Positions 1-8,727 of a stretch of DNA of 64,000 nt are shown in pieces (position 1 is the first letter of the stretch; each line of letters opens with the position of its first letter). Source of the DNA: an uncultured Alphaproteobacteria bacterium (lineage in GTDB: Bacteria > Pseudomonadota > Alphaproteobacteria > HIMB59). The stretch spans positions 34,912-98,911 of the forward strand of contig CACIPV010000003.1 in assembly GCA_902588615.1 (NCBI GenBank), given 5' to 3'. Both the position numbers and the translations under genes were made by a program. The notes beneath the pieces were generated by a model. The model searched no databases, was not told the origin of the DNA, and saw only the letters and a program-made list of their open reading frames with translations.

Positions 1-786
1 CAATCATTGGACATACCAGGAATGCCTGGTGCTCAAATGGGAATGATTAATATGAATGATATATTTGGTAAAGGTTTAAAAAATAAAAAGAAAACAAAAC
101 TTAAAATAGGCGAAGCTTATGAACCACTTATTCAAGAAGAAATTGAGAAAATCGCTGAAAAACAAAATGTTGTTCAAAATGCTATTAAAAGTGTTCAGGA
201 AAGTGGAATAGTTTTCATAGATGAAATTGACAAAATTGCGCCAAGTAGTGAAAGACGAGGCGGTGATGTCTCAAGGGAAGGTGTGCAAAGAGATTTACTC
301 CCGCTTATTGAGGGTACAGTTGTAAGCACAAAATATGGAACAATCGAAACAAATCATATTTTATTTATTGCTTCTGGTGCTTTTCACCAATCCAAACCAA
401 GTGATTTACTCCCAGAACTTCAAGGAAGGTTGCCTGTAAGAGTAAGATTAAATGCTCTTAAAAAAGATGATTTTATTAGAATTTTAAAAGAAACTGATAA
501 TAGCTTAACCAAACAATATAAGTCTTTATTTGCAACAGAAAATATTGAATTAAAGTTTGAAGATGAGGCTTTAGAAGAAATAGCAACACTTACCGAACAA
601 ATAAATACTGAGGTTGAAAATATTGGCGCAAGAAGATTACAAACAATGTTTGAAAAAATTCTTGAGAGGATTAGTTTTGATGCAAACGTAAGTGATCAAA
701 AAACTGAAGTAGTAAATAAAGCATGGGTTGCAGATGCTATAAAATCAGAGATAAAACCAACCGACGAGAAGAAATTTATTCTTTAG
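1..786 (+). CDS. hslU: HslU, ATPase subunit of HslUV protease (5' partial)
   Basis: HslU (ClpY) is the AAA+ unfoldase that feeds proteins to the HslV peptidase in the cytoplasm. The frame is open from the first base, so the N-terminus with Walker A lies outside the window; a TTG at base 7 is internal. Visible are the Walker B motif VFIDEIDKIA, the sensor-like stretch ILFIASGAFH, the segment PSDLLPELQGRLPVRVRL, the sensor-2 region NIGARRLQTMFE, and the family's C-terminal end in FIL, whose tail is known to dock into HslV. hslV would be expected just upstream. The 3' end overlaps the convergent smr gene by 11 bases. Confidence 0.96.
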   Translation, partial: QSLDIPGMPGAQMGMINMNDIFGKGLKNKKKTKLKIGEAYEPLIQEEIEKIAEKQNVVQNAIKSVQESGIVFIDEIDKIAPSSERRGGDVSREGVQRDLLPLIEGTVVSTKYGTIETNHILFIASGAFHQSKPSDLLPELQGRLPVRVRLNALKKDDFIRILKETDNSLTKQYKSLFATENIELKFEDEALEEIATLTEQINTEVENIGARRLQTMFEKILERISFDANVSDQKTEVVNKAWVADAIKSEIKPTDEKKFIL

Positions 787-1276
787 ATTTAAGCTTAATA
801 TAAAACGCGCCCAAACCACCATGTTGTATTTTACAAGGCGAATATGATTTTATCATGAATTGAAATTTTTCTGTATCTAACCAAAAAGGGAATTGTCTTC
901 TTATCTTTCCTGTAAAAAATTCCTTTCCATTAGTTTTATTTCCAAGGCCAGTAACCACTATATGAAATAAGTTTTTCTTCTTGTAATTGACTGAAAAATA
1001 TTCGATTAATTTTTGGTATGCTTGGTCAACTGTAAGACCATGTAAATCGATTTTGCTAAAATGCTGATTTTTAAATTGTTTATAAAGATTGTTATCCAAA
1101 ACAACTGGTTTAGAAAAATTTTTTTTAATTTTTGTTCTTTTTTTATCTAAATTATCACTCTTTTTTTTGATCTCAATAGAACTACCGATTGAAATACTAA
1201 TTTTTTCATTAGGTTGTTCTTCTAATGGTTTTTTATTTTGTTGTTGATTTAAATTAAATTTAATTTTATGAGACAA
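776..1276 (-). CDS. Smr-domain protein
   Basis: The C-terminal half is an Smr domain: DLHGLTVDQAYQKLIEYF, then VVTGLG, and HGGLGAFYIKL at the end. Smr domains of the MutS2 C-terminal type bind or nick nucleic acids; the role of stand-alone alphaproteobacterial versions is not well defined. The N-terminal part is lysine-rich and low in complexity. I place the start at a TTG at 1276, giving MSHKIKF and an 11-base overlap with the Tim44-like gene. A longer version from a TTG at 1345 is possible but would add a hydrophobic stretch read from the upstream gene's coding region. Its place beside Tim44-like and dnaQ genes fits the conserved alphaproteobacterial cluster. Confidence 0.85.
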   Translation of the reverse strand: MSHKIKFNLNQQQNKKPLEEQPNEKISISIGSSIEIKKKSDNLDKKRTKIKKNFSKPVVLDNNLYKQFKNQHFSKIDLHGLTVDQAYQKLIEYFSVNYKKKNLFHIVVTGLGNKTNGKEFFTGKIRRQFPFWLDTEKFQFMIKSYSPCKIQHGGLGAFYIKLKSKE

Positions 1277-1778
1277 GTTTAATAGAAAAAAGCTTCCAAT
1301 TAGGATCAGAGGATTTTTTATCTTTTTCAAAACCCCACTCTTCAACTACATTCAGAATTTCATTATTTGCAACATTGTAATGTTCGGTTTCAAACTTCAC
1401 AGACTTAACTAATCTTAGGTCATCAGATTTATCATCTAAAATAGAACTATTTTTTACTCCTGAAAATTTTATTTCTTTGGGTGCTTTTGCTTGTTCCATC
1501 GCTTGCATTGCTTCAGGTGTAAGTAAATCTTTTACATTTTCAATACTGTTACTTTGATAAGCCTGAACAATCATTTCATATGCTTTATTAGCGCCTTCTA
1601 AAAATTCGTTATTATCATTTTTAGGAACTATCTTAGGCTTAAACTTCGATTGAGGATTTTTTTTTGTTCTAATATTTACAATTTTTCCGTCAGAGGATCC
1701 AAGAATGCTCCTTAGGCGATACACTAAAAATATCGCTATTGCTCCAAAAAGCACAATATCTATAAATTCACTACTCAT
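1266..1778 (-). CDS. Tim44-like domain protein
   Basis: 170 residues with one N-terminal membrane segment (about 5-22, IDIVLFGAIAIFLVYRL), a charged linker, then a Tim44-like domain (about 55-168) with EGANKAYEMIVQAYQ, LLTPEAMQAMEQ and a closing VEEWGFEKD...NWKLFSI. Bacterial Tim44-like proteins (TimA) are inner-membrane anchored and related to the mitochondrial import motor factor; their bacterial job is not settled. It is somewhat shorter than typical members. The 3' end of dnaQ's neighbour overlaps it by 8 bases, and it lies in the leftward run upstream of smr, as in other alphaproteobacteria. Confidence 0.88.
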   Translation of the reverse strand: MSSEFIDIVLFGAIAIFLVYRLRSILGSSDGKIVNIRTKKNPQSKFKPKIVPKNDNNEFLEGANKAYEMIVQAYQSNSIENVKDLLTPEAMQAMEQAKAPKEIKFSGVKNSSILDDKSDDLRLVKSVKFETEHYNVANNEILNVVEEWGFEKDKKSSDPNWKLFSIKLVS

Positions 1779-2451
1779 AATTTTTCAACATTTTGACCCA
1801 ATTTGAATTAGGTATTTTATTTTTTATAAACTCTTTATGGGCTTCTGTCTCTTCTTTTGTTAATACGATCGATGCGTAATTCGGCTCACTAGCTAAGTTA
1901 ATTTTTTCTGATTTTGCCATACTTAATTCTAATCCTATTTGGTTTATGCCTTGTAATTCCAAATATACATCAGTCAGGATTTTAGCGTCTTTTAAAGCGC
2001 CGTGTTGATCTCTATTTATAAGTGTATTGATTTTTAATTTCTTTATAAGTGCGTCTAATGATACTTGCTGCCCTGGAAACCGTTGTCTCGCAATTTTAAT
2101 TGTGTCTATAACTCTCTCCTTCGATATTTTTGGTTTAGATAGTTTCTCAAGCTCAAAGTTTAAGAAACCGATGTCGAAAGATGCATTATGAGCGACAATG
2201 AAACTATCTTGAATAAATTCTAAGAAGCCGTCTGCAATTTCTTCAAAAATCGGCTTATCTGTCAAATATTCATTAGTTATTCCGTGTATTTTAATATTGT
2301 CCTCAGTAAGAGTTTTAGAGGGATTTATATATTCATGATAGTTTGCCCCAACTTCTTTTTTGTTAAGTTCGATACAGCCAATTTCAATAATACGATGTCC
2401 TTCTTTAAATTCTAAACCTGTGGTTTCAATATCAAGTATAATTTCTCTCAT
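1771..2451 (-). CDS. dnaQ: DNA polymerase III epsilon subunit (3'-5' exonuclease)
   Basis: DEDDh-family proofreading exonuclease of the replicative polymerase. Exo I is at the N-terminus (ILDIETTGLE), Exo II is HNASFDIGFLNFEL near residue 90, and Exo III is HGALKDAKIL near residue 155, with the catalytic His and Asp present. Length 226 fits the family. The C-terminal part after about residue 175, which binds the polymerase alpha subunit in known members, is less conserved. It overlaps coaE by 4 bases and the Tim44-like gene by 8, so translation of this run is probably coupled. Confidence 0.95.
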   Translation of the reverse strand: MREIILDIETTGLEFKEGHRIIEIGCIELNKKEVGANYHEYINPSKTLTEDNIKIHGITNEYLTDKPIFEEIADGFLEFIQDSFIVAHNASFDIGFLNFELEKLSKPKISKERVIDTIKIARQRFPGQQVSLDALIKKLKINTLINRDQHGALKDAKILTDVYLELQGINQIGLELSMAKSEKINLASEPNYASIVLTKEETEAHKEFIKNKIPNSNWVKMLKNYE

Positions 2452-3005
2452 AATTTATTTAATAATTTAATTATATTTACACGTAAGTTCAAGATTGAAC
2501 CATTATTGTTTATTGTAAAAGTTGATTTATTCTTTTTTATATTCTCTTTAATCTGCTTATTGTTCATTAATTTAAAATAATTTTCGGAGACACCTCTGTT
2601 TAAAACCCTATTTTTTCTCTTTGTTGTATCCGTGTTTACGAATACAGTGACATTAAAATTATTGAACAAATTTTCTTCGTAAAGTAATGGGATTTCATAA
2701 AAAACTGGCTTATAAGACTGATGTTTCTGAGCTAATAACTTTTTTTTGGAGTATAGAAGAGGATATATTGCTCTCTTAAGTTTCCTATTGAATTCTTCAT
2801 TCTGTAACATTTTTATTATTTCTTGTTTGTAATTATGATCATTAAGTTTTAATTTTTCTAAAATTATTTTTCTAGTACGATTATCTTGGTATAATTTTGA
2901 AATTATAGCATCAGACGATATATAAGAGAAACCTAGCTTTGAAATAAATTTAATAAATTCAGTTTTACCCGATCCTATGTTTCCTGTGACTGCAACTTTA
3001 GTCAT
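2448..3005 (-). CDS. coaE: Dephospho-CoA kinase
   Basis: Catalyses the last step of coenzyme A synthesis, phosphorylating the 3'-hydroxyl of dephospho-CoA. The P-loop GNIGSGKT is at residues 8-15, followed by the acceptor region YISSDAIISKLYQ. A central helical lid segment PLLYSKKKLLAQ and the pair IPLLYEENLF with VFVNTDTTKRKNRVLNRG match CoaE. At 185 residues it is a little short. It sits between dnaQ and aroE with 4-base overlaps on both sides, the usual alphaproteobacterial order. Confidence 0.93.
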   Translation of the reverse strand: MTKVAVTGNIGSGKTEFIKFISKLGFSYISSDAIISKLYQDNRTRKIILEKLKLNDHNYKQEIIKMLQNEEFNRKLKRAIYPLLYSKKKLLAQKHQSYKPVFYEIPLLYEENLFNNFNVTVFVNTDTTKRKNRVLNRGVSENYFKLMNNKQIKENIKKNKSTFTINNNGSILNLRVNIIKLLNKL

Positions 3006-3817
3006 ATTTTATTTATAAGCATTTGATAAATTTTTCTGTCTATTTCTATTTTATTGCCAGACCATATTTCGTAAGATGGTTTTGCTTGTTCTACAAGCAT
3101 TTTCAATCCGCCTGAGTATTTTATGTCATGTTTTTTAGCTTTTTTTAACAGATCCGTTTCAATTGGATTATAAACTATATCAATTACTCCTTTTGCTTTC
3201 TTAACAAAATTCAAAATATTTCTGTTGATTTTATTTTTTTTGGTCATCCCTGCACTGGATGCATTGATAATCAAATCGTATCTCTTCCTGAGACGAGTTG
3301 ATCTAATCAGGAAACGATTAAATTTAAATTTTTTTTTAAGATTTTCCTCCCTTTTCATTGATGTAGCAAAAATATCAATATTTTTAATACTTTTTTTATT
3401 TAGAAAATATAAAATTGCTCTTGCGGCGCCTCCTGCACCAACTAATAATACAGATTTTGTATTTTTAATTTTTAAGGAATTAAAAGTCTTACTGAAACCA
3501 ATAACATCTGTGTTATCTCCAAAAATTGTTTTATTTTTTTTATAAATTAAATTTACAGAACCGATTTTATTTGCTCTTGTTGTGACTTTATCACAAAAAT
3601 TAATAAAAATTTCTTTATATGGTATAGTAATATTAAACCCAACAAATTGTTTATCTCTTCTATAATTATCGAAAAATTTATCTATTTTTTTTTCCTGTAC
3701 CTCGTATTTTCTATAAATAAATTTATTATTATTTTTTTTTGCCCAATGATTATGTATGAATGGTGATAATGAATGGTTTAGTTTTTTTGCTACAATGCCT
3801 ATTTTTTTTTTATTCAT
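3002..3817 (-). CDS. aroE: Shikimate dehydrogenase
   Basis: Reduces 3-dehydroshikimate to shikimate with NADPH in aromatic amino acid synthesis. Substrate-domain motifs are LNHSLSPFIHNHW near residue 14 and FNITIPYKE near residue 80, the latter carrying the catalytic Lys. The NADP-binding loop is LLVGAGGAARAIL near residue 125, and the C-terminal helix motif is GGLKMLVEQA. Length 271 is normal. The gene overlaps coaE by 4 bases and directly abuts maf, so it is probably part of one transcript running left from the 4412-4645 gap. Lysine content is very high, as expected in this AT-rich genome. Confidence 0.94.
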   Translation of the reverse strand: MNKKKIGIVAKKLNHSLSPFIHNHWAKKNNNKFIYRKYEVQEKKIDKFFDNYRRDKQFVGFNITIPYKEIFINFCDKVTTRANKIGSVNLIYKKNKTIFGDNTDVIGFSKTFNSLKIKNTKSVLLVGAGGAARAILYFLNKKSIKNIDIFATSMKREENLKKKFKFNRFLIRSTRLRKRYDLIINASSAGMTKKNKINRNILNFVKKAKGVIDIVYNPIETDLLKKAKKHDIKYSGGLKMLVEQAKPSYEIWSGNKIEIDRKIYQMLINKI

Positions 3818-4411
3818 TTAGATACTTCTTAGTGTCTTTAAGAAATTAATAACATCCATTCCAATAATATTGAAATAACTGCCGTATATATCTTTAAAGA
3901 AAAAATTTCCTTTTTCTTCTATGTTATAACAACCTACAGCCTTCGATACTTGTTTAAAGTTCTTTTCAACGTAATTATTGATATCTTTTACTCTAGTATT
4001 CTTAAAAGTTATTTTTGTTTTCGTCAGAGTGCTTTTTATTAGATTGTTATTTATCATAAAAATCATGGCTGTGTAAAGATCGTGAGATTTATCATTAAAT
4101 GCTTTAAGAGTTCTTTTACAGCACTCGGGACTGGCACATTTATAAATAGTTTTTCTTTTAAATAAAATTGTTGTATCAAAAGTTACAATAATTTTATTAC
4201 TATATTTTTTAGAAAGATATTCAGCTTTAGCTTTTGCAATTTTTAATGCATCATATTTATCATTATTTAAATCTTTTACCTTTTTTTCATTTATGTTGGG
4301 CGATCTGTATTGAAACTTTAGGTTCATTAATTTAAGAATTTTTCTCCTAGATTGGCTTTTTGTGCCAATAATAACCTGTTTAGTTAATTGTGGATTAAGT
4401 GACTTATTCAT
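3818..4411 (-). CDS. Maf-family nucleotide pyrophosphatase
   Basis: Maf/YhdE-type enzymes hydrolyse noncanonical or canonical nucleoside triphosphates to monophosphates. The start IIGTKSQSRRKILKLMN matches the phosphate-binding N-terminus (usually LASxSPxRxxLL). The acidic motif is TFDTTILF where most members have ADTVV. KAVGCYNIEEKG near residue 155 and GSYFNIIGMDVI near 180 match the conserved C-terminal half (AGGYxIqg, SxxxVxGLP). Length 197 fits. It is the first gene of the leftward run and lies next to the candidate origin; in Caulobacter the origin region also sits near maf-aroE-coaE-dnaQ. Confidence 0.88.
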   Translation of the reverse strand: MNKSLNPQLTKQVIIGTKSQSRRKILKLMNLKFQYRSPNINEKKVKDLNNDKYDALKIAKAKAEYLSKKYSNKIIVTFDTTILFKRKTIYKCASPECCKRTLKAFNDKSHDLYTAMIFMINNNLIKSTLTKTKITFKNTRVKDINNYVEKNFKQVSKAVGCYNIEEKGNFFFKDIYGSYFNIIGMDVINFLKTLRSI

Positions 4412-4645
4412 AAAATTTGTGAGTTTTAAACAACGAATTTACCATTAATTTATAAATATTAAGTTATCAACATTTGTTATTAAATAACTAAAAAAGTACT
4501 TAAATATGGGTTTTTTTAAATAAGAAGTTGTTAATCCCCGTCATTCGACATACAACAACATACCTATATATAAATATATATATTTTCTCTTTATTTTTTG
4601 TTATATACCTAACCAATATATCTAACTATCTAAGTAATTTCCAAT
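4412..4645. other. Divergent AT-rich gap; possible replication origin
   Basis: 234 bases between leftward maf and rightward rho, the longest gene-free stretch here. Seen directly: TTATCAACA at 4464-4472 (one mismatch from the DnaA box TTATCCACA), TGTGGATTA at 4389-4397 just inside maf (one mismatch on the other strand), a perfect 13-base palindrome GTTATTAAATAAC at 4476-4488, and a TA-alternating tract at about 4563-4586 that could melt easily. The flanking gene order resembles that around the Caulobacter origin, though hemE is absent. With only two imperfect boxes this is a hypothesis; the region must at least hold the maf and rho promoters. Confidence 0.35.
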
Positions 4646-5902
4646 ATGCATTTAAACGAACTAAAAGATAAAAAACCTCAAGAACTATTAGACTATGCTG
4701 AGTCTTTAGGGATAGAAAATGCTTCTGGTTTAAAGAAGCAAGACATATATTTTTCTGTTTTGAAGAAATTCGCAGAAAAAAATGAAGAAATAATAGGCGA
4801 AGGTGTCTTAGAAACAATGCAAGATGGTTTTGGATTTTTAAGATCAGCAAACTCTAATTATCTTCCAGGACCAGATGATATATATGTTAGCCCAAATCAA
4901 ATAAAGAAATATGGTCTTAGAAAAGGTGATACACTTGAGGGACCTATCCGACCTCCTAAAGATGGTGAAAGATACTTTGCACTAGTGGAAACAAACAAAG
5001 TCAACTTTATAGAAATTGCTAAAAACAATAAATTTAAAACAAATTTCGATAATTTAACCCCTCTTTATCCAGAGAAAAAATTTAATCTAGAAACTGAAAA
5101 ACCAGACACAGATTTATCATCAAGAATTATAGATATTATTGCACCAGTTGGTGCTGGTCAAAGATCTTTAATTGTTGCACCACCAAGATCAGGTAAAACA
5201 GTAATTTTACAAAAAATAGCTAAGTCAATTGCGGAAAATTTTCCTGATGTTTATCTAATGGTTCTTTTAATAGATGAAAGACCAGAGGAAGTTACAGATA
5301 TGCAACGATCTGTCAAAGGTGAAGTAATTAGTTCAACATTTGATGAACCAGCTGCAAGACACGTTCAAGTTGCTGAAATGGTTATTGAAAAAGCTAAAAG
5401 ACTAGCTGAAAATAAATATGATGTTGTAATTCTTTTAGACTCTATCACAAGATTAGGTAGAGCATATAACACTGTTGTGCCATCAAGTGGTAAAGTCTTA
5501 ACAGGTGGTGTGGATGCCAACGCACTTCAAAGACCAAAAAGATTTTTCGGTGCAGCTAGAAATATAGAAGAAGGTGGTTCACTAACTATTATTGCCACTG
5601 CATTAATAGAAACAGGTAGTAGAATGGATGAGGTTATCTTTGAAGAATTTAAAGGTACTGGTAATTCAGAAATTGTCCTCGACAGAAAATTATCTGATAA
5701 AAGAACATATCCTGCTATTGATGTACAAAAGTCAGGCACCAGAAAAGAAGATTTACTCTTAGATGCTGGAGATCTTCAAAAAGTCTTTATTTTAAGGAAA
5801 ATACTATCCTCTATGGGCACAGTTGATGCTATGGAGTTCCTTCTAGATAAAATGAAAGACTGTAAAACCAACGAAGAGTTTTTCAGCAGTATGAACCAAT
5901 AA
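4646..5902 (+). CDS. rho: Transcription termination factor Rho
   Basis: Hexameric RNA helicase that terminates transcription. The N-terminal Rho_N helical domain ([22 protein letters not shown]) is followed by the RNA-binding cold-shock-like domain with [22 protein letters not shown] near residues 70-90, then the ATPase: Walker A region APPRSGKT near 185, [14 protein letters not shown] near 215, Walker [17 protein letters not shown] near 270, and the Q/R-loop [19 protein letters not shown] stretch near 300. Length 418 is typical. The ATG at 4646 begins right at the conserved MHLxEL start. It is convergent with the FG-GAP gene, with only 4 bases between stops. Confidence 0.97.
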   Translation: MHLNELKDKKPQELLDYAESLGIENASGLKKQDIYFSVLKKFAEKNEEIIGEGVLETMQDGFGFLRSANSNYLPGPDDIYVSPNQIKKYGLRKGDTLEGPIRPPKDGERYFALVETNKVNFIEIAKNNKFKTNFDNLTPLYPEKKFNLETEKPDTDLSSRIIDIIAPVGAGQRSLIVAPPRSGKTVILQKIAKSIAENFPDVYLMVLLIDERPEEVTDMQRSVKGEVISSTFDEPAARHVQVAEMVIEKAKRLAENKYDVVILLDSITRLGRAYNTVVPSSGKVLTGGVDANALQRPKRFFGAARNIEEGGSLTIIATALIETGSRMDEVIFEEFKGTGNSEIVLDRKLSDKRTYPAIDVQKSGTRKEDLLLDAGDLQKVFILRKILSSMGTVDAMEFLLDKMKDCKTNEEFFSSMNQ

Positions 5903-5906
5903 CTAT

Positions 5907-7733
5907 CTATTTTATCCAGTTATTGAAATAATAATTTTTTTCCTCTTCAGTTAATACTAATAAATTATCTAATACATCTTTCCACTTATGTTCAATTTCA
6001 AAAAGAAAAGGAGATAAACTTGTTTGCTTTTCTTTTAGTCTATCGGCATCATCTTCCCAATGCCCAAGGAAACCATTATGATAGCTACAACGACTTTTAC
6101 CATATTTTTTTAAATCAGAATTACCCATGAAGCCATTATCATAAACAGTACCAACCCTATTACCTATAAACTTAAATTTTTCATAATATTCACTACACAG
6201 TGTAACAAAAAATCTTTTATTATCTTTTTCAAATAGTCCGCTGTATAGGTAAAAATCATTATTATTATCTATTAGTTTTGCCGCTATCAGGCTGGCATCA
6301 ATTGAGCCAAAATAAACATTATCTTTTAAATATGTATAATCATCTAAACCAATGACAGGTATTATTTTATATTCTGTTATTTGATCGTTAGTATTACTAT
6401 TTAAAACAAATTTACTGTCAGATATTAAATTAATTGGATTACCTTTTTCACCGTTAGGTATGTGTACAAATTTCATGCCCCCATCATTCCTTAAAATAGA
6501 ACCACCTATATGTTTATGTTTATATTCGAGATGAGTTACTAGCAAAACGTCAGGGTCTCCATCTTTATCAAAATCACTGAACAAGAAATTTTTTACAAAA
6601 TTATTCCATTCATTTCCTTCATGTTCCGGAACATAGTCTGCAGGCGCCTCTAATAAAACATGCAATTGTGAGTTAAATTTATTATTTCCTTGATTTTCTA
6701 TTATCTGCACAGCTACGCCTACATATAAATGACCAGCTCTCGACAAAGTAATATCTAAGTCACCGTCTCCATCTAAATCCCAAATTGATAACTCGGGTAC
6801 AGTCGTCCACTTCTGTATCATTGGAAGTTTATTTCTCTTACTAAAATTACCCCTCCCGTCATTTAGAGCAATACCAGTATCAGTTGATGGTCCACCTTCA
6901 TGACCAGCGTGAATAAGATCAAGGTCACCATCTCCATCCATGTCACCTAGCTCTATTGCGAAGGCATGTATATTTCCACAAACTTTATAATTCATAACGC
7001 CGTTTCCATCATTAATCCAACATGTAATTTGATTTTTTAGTTCTGTTAAAACTATGTCGATATCGCCATCGTTGTCGATATCCCCAACCGCACCCCCATG
7101 ATCAAAAATCATATAACTTGATTTACTAAGGTGCGTATCTGAGCTTTCAATCCATGTTCCATCATCCTGGCTTAAAAAATAACTATCTCTGTTACCTTTG
7201 TGTGTGCCAACGCCATTATCGGCAATGAATAAGTCCAATACCCCATCATTATTAAAATCAGCAACTAGGTTTTGACCAGAAAGAGACTGTCCTGGTAAAT
7301 CTCTATTGTCGATAAACAATTGACTACTCAAAACATATTTTCCTTCATTATTTCCTAGAAACAATGTTGGTCCTGGCATTTCGCCCTTACATCTTTTCCC
7401 CCCACAAGCTCCTCCAGTGGTTTCACCTGTAATTTCTATATTATTTGGCTTCATTGTGCCTGTGTACAAATAATCCAAATACCCATCTTTGTTAAAATCT
7501 TGTGCAGCCCATCTCCACCCAAACCAATATTTATCCCTAACAACATTTGGTGAAAAAGGAGGAAAATTTATATTAAATACTTCATTTTCTATTTGGTAGC
7601 CAGCTAAAGCTTCAAATTTCTTTTCAAAAATTGTATTGATTTGGCTTTTCTCATCTACTTGCTTACCATCTTTAAAAGTTAAAGATAATGTTAGATTGGG
7701 TATCAATAAAAATAAGAAGAATAATATTCTCAT
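5907..7733 (-). CDS. Secreted FG-GAP/VCBS-type beta-propeller protein
   Basis: 608 residues with a Sec signal peptide ([18 protein letters not shown]). Six calcium-type loops of the FG-GAP class lie between about residues 79 and 395: DFNKDGYLD, DFNNDGVLD, DIDNDGDID, DMDGDGDLD, DLDGDGDLD and DFDKDGDPD. Such repeats build integrin-like propellers, usually extracellular or periplasmic and binding calcium. A Cys- and Gly-rich loop (GGACGGKRCKGEMPGP) lies near residue 107. The last 200 residues carry no repeat I recognise. No catalytic domain was seen, so the function is unknown; binding of a polymer or surface is possible. Confidence 0.82.
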   Translation of the reverse strand: MRILFFLFLLIPNLTLSLTFKDGKQVDEKSQINTIFEKKFEALAGYQIENEVFNINFPPFSPNVVRDKYWFGWRWAAQDFNKDGYLDYLYTGTMKPNNIEITGETTGGACGGKRCKGEMPGPTLFLGNNEGKYVLSSQLFIDNRDLPGQSLSGQNLVADFNNDGVLDLFIADNGVGTHKGNRDSYFLSQDDGTWIESSDTHLSKSSYMIFDHGGAVGDIDNDGDIDIVLTELKNQITCWINDGNGVMNYKVCGNIHAFAIELGDMDGDGDLDLIHAGHEGGPSTDTGIALNDGRGNFSKRNKLPMIQKWTTVPELSIWDLDGDGDLDITLSRAGHLYVGVAVQIIENQGNNKFNSQLHVLLEAPADYVPEHEGNEWNNFVKNFLFSDFDKDGDPDVLLVTHLEYKHKHIGGSILRNDGGMKFVHIPNGEKGNPINLISDSKFVLNSNTNDQITEYKIIPVIGLDDYTYLKDNVYFGSIDASLIAAKLIDNNNDFYLYSGLFEKDNKRFFVTLCSEYYEKFKFIGNRVGTVYDNGFMGNSDLKKYGKSRCSYHNGFLGHWEDDADRLKEKQTSLSPFLFEIEHKWKDVLDNLLVLTEEEKNYYFNNWIK

Positions 7734-7748
7734 CGATCTAATTATGAA

Positions 7749-8687
7749 CTAAAACCAATTTATTCCATTTTCCTCGCATAGCTTTGTTAACCTTAGAGGA
7801 TAATCAGTAATTATTCCATCAACGCCGTATTCAATCATTCTCAACATCTCATATTTTTCATTAACAGTCCAAACGTTTACTGGAAGACCTTCCTCATGAG
7901 AAATTCTAACCATGTCTTTATCTATATCCTTACGTTTAGGATGCCATGCCTCCCCGCCTAATGTTTTTATTAACCTGGGTAACTCTCTGCTATCGCTATC
8001 GTATAAAGGCATGAAGTCTAACCAAGGCGATTTATCAAAGATTTTTCCTTTAAGCTCAGATGTTAAATAGCCTCTTGAGATCTTGGAGTCTATGTTTTTT
8101 ATTTCTCTTAAAACTCTCCAATCAAAAGACGAGTAGATTACTTTATCTTTTAATTCTGTTTTATTGACCTCATCAATTATTAAATTTGCCATTACATTTG
8201 GAGAGGGTGTTAAATTGTCCTCAACAGGTGTTGATTTAATTTCTAAATTAATTATTAAATCATCTGAAATATTATTTGATGTTAATTTAAGTAAATCAGA
8301 TAACCTAGGGATATTTACTTTACCTAAATTTTTTTGATTATCAAATCTTCTCCCATATTTAGATTTTTTATCAATTGATCCAATTTTGAATTTTGATAAC
8401 TGATCATAACTTAAATCGAAAATTTTAATATCATCATTCTCAATCCAATTACCTTTGCTATCTTTTGTGAGCGCCGGGTTTAATCTAAAATCGTGATAAA
8501 CGACAGGAATTAAGTCCTTGGTAAGCAAGATATCTGTTTCGTAAGCGCTAATTTTATTTTCAAATAAATACTTAAAACTCTCTAAAGTATTTTCTGGTAG
8601 GTCACCCCTAGCCCCTCTATGACCATAAATTTTAATGTGATTTGGTTTTGTTAATATCAATTGATTATTTTTTTTTGTTCTTTTCAT
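7749..8687 (-). CDS. Glycerophosphodiester phosphodiesterase family protein
   Basis: GDPD-family TIM barrel. Signature elements are YGHRGARGDLPENTLESF near residue 21 (catalytic His-Arg and the Glu of PENT), YETDILLTKD near 54 (metal-binding Glu and Asp) and VVYHDFRLN near 67 (second catalytic His). Further on, NLEIKS near 147 and the closing VWTVNEKYEMLRMIEYGVDGIITDYP are typical. These enzymes split glycerophosphodiesters into glycerol-3-phosphate and an alcohol, useful for phosphate scavenging. No signal peptide is evident, so it is probably cytoplasmic. It starts 40 bases from divergent mnmE. Confidence 0.92.
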   Translation of the reverse strand: MKRTKKNNQLILTKPNHIKIYGHRGARGDLPENTLESFKYLFENKISAYETDILLTKDLIPVVYHDFRLNPALTKDSKGNWIENDDIKIFDLSYDQLSKFKIGSIDKKSKYGRRFDNQKNLGKVNIPRLSDLLKLTSNNISDDLIINLEIKSTPVEDNLTPSPNVMANLIIDEVNKTELKDKVIYSSFDWRVLREIKNIDSKISRGYLTSELKGKIFDKSPWLDFMPLYDSDSRELPRLIKTLGGEAWHPKRKDIDKDMVRISHEEGLPVNVWTVNEKYEMLRMIEYGVDGIITDYPLRLTKLCEENGINWF

Positions 8688-8690
8688 AGG

Positions 8691-8718
8691 TGGACTAGAA
8701 TAATTATAAACTTATAAT
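8691..8718 (+). promoter_or_regulatory. Candidate mnmE promoter
   Basis: TGGACT at 8691-8696, a 16-base spacer and TATAAT at 8713-8718. The perfect -10 box is only 9 bases before the proposed TTG start of mnmE, so the transcript would have almost no leader. The -35 match is weak. Confidence 0.4.
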
Positions 8719-8727
8719 AACCAAGTT

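Noticed and set aside
3225..3545. Plus-strand 106-residue open frame opposite aroE
   Set aside because: Fully contained in aroE, which has clear family motifs; Phe/Leu/Ile-rich shadow of Lys codons.
5898..5924. Inverted repeat AATAACT/AGTTATT between rho and the FG-GAP gene
   Set aside because: Arms are AT-only apart from one pair and the loop is 13 bases; too weak to call a terminator.
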